A stretch of 18,544 bases of DNA from JBATBW01 sp049662565 (GTDB lineage: Bacteria > Bacillota_I > Bacilli_A > Erysipelotrichales > Erysipelotrichaceae): contig JBATBW010000134.1 of assembly GCA_049662565.1 (NCBI GenBank), positions 1-18,544 of the forward strand. The letters are read 5' to 3'. The notes beneath the pieces were generated by a model, which was given only the letters and a program-made list of their open reading frames with translations, did no database searches and was not told the DNA's origin. Positions 7,451 to 14,326 of this stretch are shown here, piece by piece (within the stretch, counting starts at the first letter, position 1; each line of letters opens with the position of its first letter). Position numbers and translations under genes: made by a program.

Positions 7451-8203
7451 ATGATTAAAATAGCTTTTTTTGATATCGATAACACGATTTATTGTACTAA
7501 GAGTAATCGCCTTGTGGAATATAGTATTAAAGCAATCAAGGAACTTCAAAATAAAGGAGTTCTTTGTTTTATTTGTACTTCACGCACGAGAGCGGAAATG
7601 CAACCGTTGTTTTATGATGTTGGTTTTGATGGTTATATTTTTTGTGATGGTTCGCAAATAATAATTGATGAAATAGAGGTTTTTCATCAAGTGTTTAGTC
7701 TTCAACAAATGGAAGAACTAATTAAAATCTTTGCGAATAAAAATTATAATCCGGTGTATGTAAGCGACGATATGTATACATTTGATGATCATATTGAAGA
7801 GGTTGCTTTAAAATATTTAAATGATAATAACTTAATTTATCAAATAAAGAAACTAACTTCAAATGATAAAATTGAAAAAATTGATTTCTTCTATCCGATC
7901 AATTTTACTTTACCTGATGGTTTAGTTTGGTATGCATATAGAAATGATTATTATAATATACGTCAAAAGTCGGTGGATAAAGGAAGTGGTGTTATCTTTG
8001 TTTGTCAATATCTAAATATTAGTTTAGATGATGCGATATGTTTTGGTGACAGTATCAATGATCTATCGATGTTTAAAATTATTAAAAATAATTATTGTCT
8101 AAATAATGGTTGCGAAGAACTAAAAAAACAGGCATCTCATATTATTGGAGATGTTGATAGCGACACAATTTATCAATTGTGTAGAAATAACAAGTGGATA
8201 TAG
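7451..8203 (+). CDS. Cof-type HAD-superfamily phosphatase (HAD-IIB)
   Basis: Probable cytosolic sugar- or nucleotide-phosphate phosphatase of unknown substrate, 250 residues. HAD motifs: FFDIDNT (6-12) with nucleophile Asp8 and acid Asp10; CTSRTR (42-47) with Thr43 as motif II; Lys177 in VDKGSG as motif III; and GDSINDLSMF (199-208) with Asp200 and Asp204 as motif IV. The segment between motifs II and III (about 75-165) is the C2B-type cap. It begins seven nt after mraY with an AGG-type ribosome site, so it is the last gene of that operon. Its place at the point where murD and ftsW would be expected is notable, but nothing in it points to a wall substrate. Cof-type enzymes are usually promiscuous. 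Confidence 0.88.
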   Translation: MIKIAFFDIDNTIYCTKSNRLVEYSIKAIKELQNKGVLCFICTSRTRAEMQPLFYDVGFDGYIFCDGSQIIIDEIEVFHQVFSLQQMEELIKIFANKNYNPVYVSDDMYTFDDHIEEVALKYLNDNNLIYQIKKLTSNDKIEKIDFFYPINFTLPDGLVWYAYRNDYYNIRQKSVDKGSGVIFVCQYLNISLDDAICFGDSINDLSMFKIIKNNYCLNNGCEELKKQASHIIGDVDSDTIYQLCRNNKWI

Positions 8204-8230
8204 TCAAAAATAACATTCATATGTTATAAT
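8201..8230 (+). promoter_or_regulatory. Promoter of the comN-like/secDF operon
   Basis: Extended -10 TG-t-TATAAT (8222-8230) with a fair -35, TAGTCA (8201-8206), 18 nt upstream. An inverted repeat AACAT-TCAT-ATGTT (8212-8225) overlaps the -10. Transcription would begin near 8237, downstream of the ATG at 8229, which therefore cannot be the start codon if this promoter is used. Confidence 0.6.
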
Positions 8231-8258
8231 GGTAAAAGATTGTAAGGTGGTGTCAAAA

Positions 8259-8540
8259 GTGAAATTTAGTGATGATTTATATAGTCAAATAGAAACAGCA
8301 TTAGCGCTAAAATTAATTAATTTACAAAGAAACAATTTGTCTACTATTACTATGACTGATTTGAAGAATGCGCTTTTTAAATCGAAATGGAAAGGCGAAG
8401 TTCCAGAGAATTTAAATCAAGCCATTGATGATATTATGAAAATTAAAGCTAGTGAAATTGTTAATTATATTACTAATGATGTTCAAGTTAGTTCATTAGA
8501 CACTAGCATTGAAGATTATAGCGATTTGTTAAGGGGATAA
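8259..8540 (+). CDS. Post-transcriptional regulator, ComN-like
   Basis: Small soluble protein of 93 residues from the GTG start at 8259. The C-terminal half, with SKWKGEVPENLNQAIDDIM (42-60) followed by the helix ASEIVNYI (64-71), matches the ComN/YrzD 'post-transcriptional regulator' family; in Bacillus, ComN acts on comE mRNA and binds DivIVA. In Bacillus this gene also lies close to secDF, as here (three nt gap). The start is chosen at GTG 8259 because AAGGTGG (8244-8250) lies eight nt upstream, while the in-frame ATG at 8229 overlaps a -10 promoter box and has no ribosome site. The function in this organism is not known; competence genes are not visible in the window. Confidence 0.75.
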   Translation: MKFSDDLYSQIETALALKLINLQRNNLSTITMTDLKNALFKSKWKGEVPENLNQAIDDIMKIKASEIVNYITNDVQVSSLDTSIEDYSDLLRG

Positions 8541-8543
8541 GGT

Positions 8544-10823
8544 ATGAAAAAAATAAGTTCTAGATTTATTATACTTCTACTAACTATTGGTGCTTTAGTA
8601 GCCATTGTTGGTTTTGGAAGTAAAGGTGTTGCTAACGGCATAACAAAAGGGTTGGATTTAGACGGTGGATTTGAAATCGTTTATGAAGTTGCTCCTTTAA
8701 ATGATGGTGAAGCTATTCCAGATATGGGAGTAGTCGCAAAATCAATCTCTAAACGTATTGATATTTTAGGGGTTAATGAACCAATAATTAGTGTTGAAGG
8801 TGACAATCGTGTTCGTGTTCAATTAGCTGGGGTTAAAGATGTTGACCAAGCCCGTCGTATTATTTCTTCGACTGCTAATTTATCATTTAGAGATGTCTAC
8901 GATAAAGAATTGATGAGTTCTAAGGTTGTCAAAGAAAATGGGGCAGCTTTAAGTTATGAAAATGGTATTCCAGTTGTTTCTTTAAAGATTGATGACAAAG
9001 CTAAGTTTGCTGAAGTTACTGAACAGTTATCAAAAAAACCTAGTGGTGATAATTTAATCGTTACTTGGTTGGATTATAATAGCGAGGATCATTATTTAGA
9101 AGAATCTAAAGCAGATAAGCCTAAATATATTTCCGCTGCCCAAGTAACTACTAAAATTGATGGTGATGCAATCATTAAAGGGAATTTTAGTGAAAGTGAA
9201 GCTCGTGAACTTGCCGACTTGATTAATTCAGGTAGTTTACCAGTAAAAATGACGGAAATATACTCTAATGTAGTTAGTGCACAATTTGGTGAATTAGCTT
9301 ATGACCAAACAGTTATGGCTGGTTTTATTGGTATTTTATTAGTTATCGGATTTATGATTACAGTTTATCGTTTACCAGGTTTCTTCTCAAGTTTATCTTT
9401 AACTGCTTTTGTTTTTGGTAACATGTTTATTTATAATATGATGGGTGGGGTATTAACTCTTCCTGGTATTGCCGCCTTAGTTTTAGGGGTTGGTATGGCA
9501 GTAGATGCTAACGTTATCACTTTTGAAAGAATTAAAGATGAGTTGTATAATGGTCGTAGTTTACAAAAAGCTTATAAAGAAGGTAGTTCAAAAGCGTTTA
9601 GTACAATTTTTGATTCACAATTTACGACATTCATTTCGGCATTAATTATGTACATTTTTGGTACAGGAGCAATTAAAGGTTTTGCAACAATGTTGATGGT
9701 TACAATTTTTTGTACATTGACTTTACAAATTTTCTTAACTAAATTCTTCTTATCACTTGCAGTAAAATGCGGTCGTTTTGATAATTTGAAATTATATGGT
9801 GTTAAACTTAGCGATATTCCTGATGTTTCAAAAAACGAAGAATCTCGGCATAAAGATATGTTTGATAAAGTAGATTTCGTTAAAGTATCTAAAAAATTCA
9901 TTATGGGGTCAATTGTAATTTTACTTGCCGGTCTATTATTCACAGGTTATAACGGTATTGTAAATAAGGAACCTTTGAACTTGGGTGTAGATTTCTCAAG
10001 TGGTACGCAAATTACGGTAGTAAGTGATAGCGAATTAACTAAAGATGTATTAGTTGGTGACTTTAAAGAGTTTGAATTAAATCCTAGTAAAGTAGTTTTA
10101 ACTAGTGATAATAAACAAGCGACAGTAACATTTAAAGAAGCTGTCGATAGTGAAAAATTATTGAATATTAAAGAAGTGATTAAAAACAAATATGGTCATG
10201 AAGCTAATGATAGTGTGGTTACACCATTAATTGGTCGTCAGTTAGTGCAAAATGCGATAATTTTGTCGATAGTTGCTTGGATCTTAATGTTAATTTATAT
10301 TAGTTATCGTTTTGAATTGGATTATGCAATCAGCTGTATTGTTGCTCTTGTTCATGATGTCTTCATTGTATTAGCTTTATTTGCTATTTTCCGTTTTGAA
10401 GTTAATTCTAACTTAATTGCGGTATTCTTAGCGATTATTGGGTATTCAATCGATGACTCTATCGTTATTTTTGATAGAATTAGAGAAAATGTTAAGGCTT
10501 TAGGTAAAGGTCATATTCGTAATGAGCAATATGTGCAGATTGTTAACGACTCATTAAGACAAACAAGTATGCGTTCTATCTATAATACGATTACAACATT
10601 GTTACCAATTGCTTGCTTATTATTAATTGGTAGTAAAGAAATATTTGTCTTTAATGTAGCGATGTTAATTGGATTAATTGCTGGTGCATATTCTTCATTA
10701 TTTATCGCAGCACAATTATGGTTATACATTCGTACGCATCGTAAATTCAAACCAAAAGCTAAAAAAATCAAGAAAAAGGAAGATGGTCCTACAGAAATGA
10801 CTTTCTTAGGTATAAATGACTAA
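8544..10823 (+). CDS. secDF: Fused protein translocase subunit SecDF
   Basis: Membrane motor of the Sec pathway that pulls exported proteins outward using the proton (or sodium) gradient; SecD and SecF are fused as in Bacillus. The 759 residues show the SecD half: helix about 8-25, GLDLDGGFEIVYEV (36-49), large extracellular domain to about 250, five helices to about 407, with the conserved Asp321 in GMAVDANVITFERI. After a charged linker (410-450) comes the SecF half: helix about 451-468, GVDFSSG (481-487), extracellular domain, five helices, with Asp637-Asp638 and Arg645 in GYSIDDSIVIFDRI. These acidic residues carry the ion. Tail 740-750 is very basic. The ribosome site AAGGGGATAAGG is strong. 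It forms an operon with the ComN-like gene and ends within a hairpin terminator. Confidence 0.96.
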   Translation: MKKISSRFIILLLTIGALVAIVGFGSKGVANGITKGLDLDGGFEIVYEVAPLNDGEAIPDMGVVAKSISKRIDILGVNEPIISVEGDNRVRVQLAGVKDVDQARRIISSTANLSFRDVYDKELMSSKVVKENGAALSYENGIPVVSLKIDDKAKFAEVTEQLSKKPSGDNLIVTWLDYNSEDHYLEESKADKPKYISAAQVTTKIDGDAIIKGNFSESEARELADLINSGSLPVKMTEIYSNVVSAQFGELAYDQTVMAGFIGILLVIGFMITVYRLPGFFSSLSLTAFVFGNMFIYNMMGGVLTLPGIAALVLGVGMAVDANVITFERIKDELYNGRSLQKAYKEGSSKAFSTIFDSQFTTFISALIMYIFGTGAIKGFATMLMVTIFCTLTLQIFLTKFFLSLAVKCGRFDNLKLYGVKLSDIPDVSKNEESRHKDMFDKVDFVKVSKKFIMGSIVILLAGLLFTGYNGIVNKEPLNLGVDFSSGTQITVVSDSELTKDVLVGDFKEFELNPSKVVLTSDNKQATVTFKEAVDSEKLLNIKEVIKNKYGHEANDSVVTPLIGRQLVQNAIILSIVAWILMLIYISYRFELDYAISCIVALVHDVFIVLALFAIFRFEVNSNLIAVFLAIIGYSIDDSIVIFDRIRENVKALGKGHIRNEQYVQIVNDSLRQTSMRSIYNTITTLLPIACLLLIGSKEIFVFNVAMLIGLIAGAYSSLFIAAQLWLYIRTHRKFKPKAKKIKKKEDGPTEMTFLGIND

Positions 10824-10840
10824 TTTAATTAGTCATTTTT
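10814..10840 (+). terminator. Hairpin terminator at the secDF stop codon
   Basis: Eleven-bp stem AAATGACTAAT / ATTAGTCATTT with a TTA loop and a five-T tail (10836-10840). Only two G-C pairs, so strength is uncertain. It spans the secDF stop and the possible first codons of the next gene, so it could either end the secDF transcript or modulate translation of what follows. Confidence 0.65.
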
Positions 10841-11625
10841 GCTATATGAGTATATATGTTATTTATGATAAAAGCGGGTATGAAAAGAATGTAGTTTTTG
10901 TTAATTTATTAATGGAGGAATTTAATAAATATGGATATCAATTACGTTTAGTATTAAGCGAAGATATTGATAATTATAAATTTTCGGCCCAAGATATCAT
11001 TATTTTTAGAACTATTAATATTGAATTGGCTAAAAAATTGAAGTGTTGTCGTTTAATTAATGATTTATTTGTCATTGAATATGCTAATGATAAGTACAAA
11101 ATGAATAAGTATATTGAAGAATTGGGCCTTAATTGTGAACCTTGTTATTTGAATAGTAGCGATGATTTAGTTTATCCTTATATCTTAAAATCATTAGATG
11201 GTCATGGTGGTAGTGAAGTTTATTATATTGATAGTGATTATAAAAAAGAAATGGTACTAAGTAGTATAAATAAGGATTATTTAACCCAAAAATTTATAAA
11301 TGCAACTGGTGATGTTCGAGTTTATGTAATTAATAATAATATAGTAAAAGCCGTTAAAAGAACTAATGATCATGATTTTCGTTTTAATTATTCTTTGAAC
11401 GGGAATATTGAATTATTTGAAATTGACGATAAATTACGATATTATGTAAATAAGATTTTGCGTAATCATCATTATGATTATGTAGGAATTGATTTTTTGA
11501 TAGTTAATAATGATTATATATTTAATGAAATTGAAGATGTAGTCGGTAGTAGAATGTTATATCATATTAGTGATATCAAAATTCATGAGATGTTAGTGAC
11601 ATATATTCTTACGGAGGTCCTATGA
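10816..11625 (+). CDS. ATP-grasp enzyme, RimK-like, substrate unknown
   Basis: Probable ATP-dependent carboxylate-amine (or -thiol) ligase, 269 residues, soluble. The fold's marks are visible: an N-terminal pre-ATP-grasp strand SIYVIYD (12-18); the ATP-binding Lys125 in YPYILK followed by the glycine loop DGHGGSEV (128-135); QKFINATGDVRVYV (158-171) like the RimK QxF..GxDxR block; Arg182; and the metal-binding end GIDFLIV (224-230) with NEIEDVVGSRML (237-248), where Glu238 and Glu240 take the place of the usual E-x-N. The start at 10816 overlaps the secDF stop (ATGACTAA) and has an AGG five nt upstream; ATG 10846, which fits the fold better but lacks a ribosome site, is the alternative. The stop overlaps the next gene's start (ATGA), so it is translationally coupled to the arylsulfotransferase. 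I cannot name its substrate. Confidence 0.82.
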   Translation: MTNLISHFCYMSIYVIYDKSGYEKNVVFVNLLMEEFNKYGYQLRLVLSEDIDNYKFSAQDIIIFRTINIELAKKLKCCRLINDLFVIEYANDKYKMNKYIEELGLNCEPCYLNSSDDLVYPYILKSLDGHGGSEVYYIDSDYKKEMVLSSINKDYLTQKFINATGDVRVYVINNNIVKAVKRTNDHDFRFNYSLNGNIELFEIDDKLRYYVNKILRNHHYDYVGIDFLIVNNDYIFNEIEDVVGSRMLYHISDIKIHEMLVTYILTEVL

Positions 11626-13541
11626 AAAAAATCGGAATAATTGTTGTTTTAGTTGTATTAGTATTTGTTGGTGCTTTTTATGCGGTTAGTTATGATAATA
11701 ATACATATTATGATCAAATAGTCGAAAAGAGCAGTTTAGTTGATCAACAAAAGAAAATTAATCAGGAATTGTTTAAAGGGCGATTGCCATCTATTGATCA
11801 AGCGGTAGTAATCCAAAACCCTTATGAAATATCACCTTTGACGGCTTTGATATGTTTTAATACAGTAAATGATAGTGATGTCAAAGTTAATATTTATGAT
11901 CGACAAGATAAAGTAGATATAACATACAATTTTAGTAAAGCTAAAGAACATTATGTTCCTATTTATGGACTATTTGCGGATTATAATAACAAAGTAGAAT
12001 TAATTGTTGATAATAAGAGTTACATTTATCATATAAAAACTTTGCCTTTAGATAAAAAGGTAGTTCAAGCTACTAAGGTAGTCAATAATGGATTAAAAGA
12101 TAATAATGAATTGTTTTTTACTACTCCGGCAATTGGTGGGTATCCAACTGGATATGATAGTAATGGTGAAGTTCGTTGGTATTTAACTCTTAATGTTACA
12201 TGGCGGTTAAATAAAATAGATAACGGTCATTTACTAATTAGTACTGATCGGGTTGTTAATAGCCCGTATTATAATACGGGTATAATGGAAATTGATTATT
12301 TAGGGAAAATATATCATACTTTAGAACTTACAGATGGAGTTCATCATGATTATCAAATGTTGGATAATGGTAATATTCTACTTGCTAGTAGTGATTTTTC
12401 TACAGGATATGTGGAAGATAATATTTTAGAAGTTGATTACCAAAGCGGCCGTATTGTTAAAAGAATTGATATGAAGAATATTATTGATAAAGAAGATGGT
12501 AAAAGTTTAAATAGTGTTCCTTATGATTGGATGCATAATAATTCAATTTGGTATGATAAAGCAACTAATAGTTTAACTTTATCTTGTCGTCATATTGATA
12601 GCGTTATAAATATTGATTATACAACTAAAGAAATAAATTGGATTTTAGGCGATCACAACAATTGGAGCAAAGATATGCAGAAGTATTTGCTAAAGCCAGT
12701 TGGGGATAATTTTGAGTATTCTTATCAACAACATGCCGCAATGATTTTACCAAATGGCAATTTGTTTGTTTTTGATAATGGCAATAATCGAAGCAAAACC
12801 ACAAAAGAATTGGTAAAAGCTAATGATAATTATAGTCGTGGGGTAATTTATCAAATTAATAAAGAAAAAATGGAAGTAAGCCAAATTTATCAATATGGTA
12901 AAGAAAGAGGCAGTAGTTTTTATTCGCCATATATAAGTGATGTAGATTATTTAGATGAGGGTCATTATGTCATTAATTCGGGAGGGATTTCGACAATTAA
13001 TGGCGTGGCGAATAATGAACCAGCACCATTTAATCCCTTAGCAGTTTTAAATTGTATTGTTGTTGAAGTAAAAGATGATCAATTATTATATGAAATTAAT
13101 TTGCCTACTAATAATTATCGTGTGGAAAAATTGAAACTTTATGATGAATCTACTACTTATTTAAAGAGTGATGAAGTGAAGGTAGTTACTAATTATGAAA
13201 AAGATGTTTATGATGAAAAACTAAATGAATTTGTTTATACTCAAGAAGATATTGATTTTAGTAAATATCAAGTTAATATTGAAAAAGAAAAGGATCGTTT
13301 AGTATTTAAAGGAGAATTTTCTAAGAGTGATAAGGTAAGTATTATCTTACAAGGGAAACATATTTATAAATATAACTGGACTATTTCTACTAAGCCATAC
13401 ACTGCAATGTGTGTTGATATCTACAATGAAGGTTTAAATGTCACAAAGTACCTATATGATTCAGGAAGAGTTGGTCAATATAATATTTATGTGGAAATTA
13501 ATGGAAAAATATATAATCCAAAATTGAGCATTAAATACTAA
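11622..13541 (+). CDS. Membrane-anchored arylsulfotransferase (ASST family)
   Basis: PAPS-independent aryl-sulfate sulfotransferase: family members transfer sulfate from a phenolic sulfate ester to another phenol through a sulfo-histidine. The 639 residues start with a signal-anchor (MKKIGIIVVLVVLVFVGAFY, 1-20; no lipobox Cys), so the enzyme should be extracellular. Then come an ASST N-terminal beta domain (about 60-145), a propeller with VHHDYQML (240-247), WMHNNSIWYD (303-312), SCRHID (321-326) and QQHAAMILPNG (369-379). His242 (or 241), His305, Arg323 and His371 fit the E. coli AssT catalytic set; the His305-to-Arg323 spacing of 18 is the same. A C-terminal beta extension (about 540-639) looks like a separate sandwich domain. 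A strong ribosome site (GGAGG) precedes the start, and the four-nt overlap ATGA couples it to the ATP-grasp gene. No dsbA/dsbL/I partner is seen. Confidence 0.88.
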   Translation: MKKIGIIVVLVVLVFVGAFYAVSYDNNTYYDQIVEKSSLVDQQKKINQELFKGRLPSIDQAVVIQNPYEISPLTALICFNTVNDSDVKVNIYDRQDKVDITYNFSKAKEHYVPIYGLFADYNNKVELIVDNKSYIYHIKTLPLDKKVVQATKVVNNGLKDNNELFFTTPAIGGYPTGYDSNGEVRWYLTLNVTWRLNKIDNGHLLISTDRVVNSPYYNTGIMEIDYLGKIYHTLELTDGVHHDYQMLDNGNILLASSDFSTGYVEDNILEVDYQSGRIVKRIDMKNIIDKEDGKSLNSVPYDWMHNNSIWYDKATNSLTLSCRHIDSVINIDYTTKEINWILGDHNNWSKDMQKYLLKPVGDNFEYSYQQHAAMILPNGNLFVFDNGNNRSKTTKELVKANDNYSRGVIYQINKEKMEVSQIYQYGKERGSSFYSPYISDVDYLDEGHYVINSGGISTINGVANNEPAPFNPLAVLNCIVVEVKDDQLLYEINLPTNNYRVEKLKLYDESTTYLKSDEVKVVTNYEKDVYDEKLNEFVYTQEDIDFSKYQVNIEKEKDRLVFKGEFSKSDKVSIILQGKHIYKYNWTISTKPYTAMCVDIYNEGLNVTKYLYDSGRVGQYNIYVEINGKIYNPKLSIKY

Positions 13542-13554
13542 TTGTTGCTTATTT

Positions 13555-13569
13555 ATGATATAATATCAT
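13555..13569 (+). promoter_or_regulatory. Rubrerythrin promoter with palindrome over the -10
   Basis: Extended -10 TG-a-TATAAT (13556-13564), with no good -35 at 17 nt. A perfect seven-bp inverted repeat ATGATAT-a-ATATCAT (13555-13569) is centred on the -10 box. This is where a repressor such as a Fur/PerR-type protein would block transcription of a peroxide-defence gene, but the site does not clearly match the PerR box. The transcription start would be near 13571; the ribosome site AGGAGG lies at 13580-13585. Confidence 0.55.
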
Positions 13570-13590
13570 TAGCAAAACAAGGAGGATATT

Positions 13591-14130
13591 ATGGGACGTT
13601 TTGATAACACAAAGACTTTAAAGAATTTACAAGATGCATTTGCAGGAGAAAGCCAAGCAAGAAATAAATATTCTTACTATGCTTCTAAAGCAAAAAAAGA
13701 TGGTTATGAATTAGTAGCTAGCATTTTTGAAAATACTGCTAATAATGAAAAAGAACATGCAAAATTATGGTTTAAATTATTACATGATGGAATGCCTTCT
13801 ACTGTGGAAAATTTAAAAGATGCTGCTAATGGCGAAAACTACGAATGGACTGATATGTATGCTCGTATGGCAAAAGAAGCACGTGAAGAAGGTTTCGAGG
13901 ATGTAGCGAAAACTATGGATGGTGTTGCACTAGTTGAAAAACATCACGAAGAAAGATATAAACAATTATTACAAAATATTGAAAATGACACGATGTTCAA
14001 ACGTGTTGATGAACAAGTTTGGGAATGTCGTAACTGTGGACATTTACACTATGGTAAAGATGCTCCAGAAGTATGTCCAGTATGTGATCATCCTAAAGCT
14101 TATTTCATGATTACACCTACTAATTTCTAA
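13591..14130 (+). CDS. rbr: Rubrerythrin
   Basis: Non-haem di-iron peroxidase that reduces hydrogen peroxide in anaerobes, cytosolic, 179 residues. Ferritin-like four-helix domain with ligands Glu20 (FAGESQA), Glu53 and His56 (NNEKEHAK), Glu96/Glu99 (AKEAREE), and Glu116 with His119 (EKHHEERY). A C-terminal rubredoxin-like domain carries Cys146-x-x-Cys149 and Cys162-x-x-Cys165 for one iron that passes electrons in. Full length, classic domain order, no truncation. It has its own promoter, ribosome site (AAGGAGGAT) and terminator, so it is monocistronic. It supports an anaerobic lifestyle. Confidence 0.97.
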   Translation: MGRFDNTKTLKNLQDAFAGESQARNKYSYYASKAKKDGYELVASIFENTANNEKEHAKLWFKLLHDGMPSTVENLKDAANGENYEWTDMYARMAKEAREEGFEDVAKTMDGVALVEKHHEERYKQLLQNIENDTMFKRVDEQVWECRNCGHLHYGKDAPEVCPVCDHPKAYFMITPTNF

Positions 14131-14136
14131 AATGAT

Positions 14137-14161
14137 AACTGTGTAGAAATACACAGTTTTT
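14137..14161 (+). terminator. Rho-independent terminator after rubrerythrin
   Basis: Nine-bp stem AACTGTGTA / TACACAGTT with a GAAA tetraloop and a five-T tail (14157-14161), starting seven nt after the stop codon. Confidence 0.9.
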
Positions 14162-14163
14162 AT

Positions 14164-14192
14164 TTGCATTATTATTACAAATATTGTATTAT
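14164..14192 (+). promoter_or_regulatory. Promoter of the riboswitch-controlled ATPase gene
   Basis: TTGCAT (14164-14169), 17 nt spacer, TATTAT (14187-14192). Transcription would begin about 14199-14200, exactly at the 5' end of the aptamer's closing helix, which supports this reading. Confidence 0.6.
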
Positions 14193-14197
14193 ATATT

Positions 14198-14313
14198 AGT
14201 AAAGGGGAGTAGCTAGCTATATGCTTTTATATTCGTCAACACGACATTTATTGTCCGGATATAATATCTTCTGATCGGCAAGACCTTTATTCTATATAGA
14301 TGGTCTTTTTTTT
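14198..14313 (+). ncRNA. yybP-ykoY manganese riboswitch with terminator platform
   Basis: The 5' block AAAGGGGAGTAGC (14201-14213), the middle CGTCAACA (14234-14241) with a small hairpin GACA-TTTAT-TGTC (14243-14255), and the 3' block CGGCAAGACCTTTA (14276-14289) match the conserved parts of the yybP-ykoY aptamer in order and spacing. The closing helix P1 pairs TAAAGG (14200-14205) with CCTTTA (14284-14289). The expression platform follows: AAGACC (14280-14285) can instead pair with GGTCTT (14302-14307), with an inner TCTATATAGA and eight T, forming a terminator. Since P1 and the terminator share 14284-14285 and the loop, ligand binding should favour read-through, that is Mn2+ turns the gene on. 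Identified by eye from conserved blocks. Confidence 0.9.
14280..14313 (+). terminator. Riboswitch-controlled intrinsic terminator
   Basis: AAGACC / GGTCTT outer stem (14280-14285 with 14302-14307), AT-rich inner helix TCT/AGA, then T8 (14306-14313). Its 5' arm is part of the aptamer's 3' strand, making the two folds mutually exclusive. The ribosome site of the ATPase gene (GGAGG, 14316-14320) lies just after it. Confidence 0.8.
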
Positions 14314-14326
14314 ATGGAGGTAAAAA

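Noticed and set aside
9572..9943. A 123-codon open frame on the minus strand inside secDF
   Set aside because: It is antisense to a conserved coding gene, lacks a ribosome site and family features, and open antisense frames arise from the codon bias of the plus-strand gene.
11620..11640. Possible reassignment of UGA to tryptophan (Mollicute-type code)
   Set aside because: All tryptophans in about 17 kb of coding sequence are TGG and no gene contains an in-frame TGA; the ATP-grasp gene ends properly at TGA in an ATGA overlap.
13555..13569. Calling the rubrerythrin palindrome a PerR box
   Set aside because: Only about half of the positions fit the Bacillus PerR consensus, so the regulator is left unnamed.
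14200..14320. NiCo or other metal riboswitch classes for the ATPase leader
   Set aside because: The GGGGAGTAG and GGCAAGACC blocks are characteristic of yybP-ykoY and not of the NiCo class.
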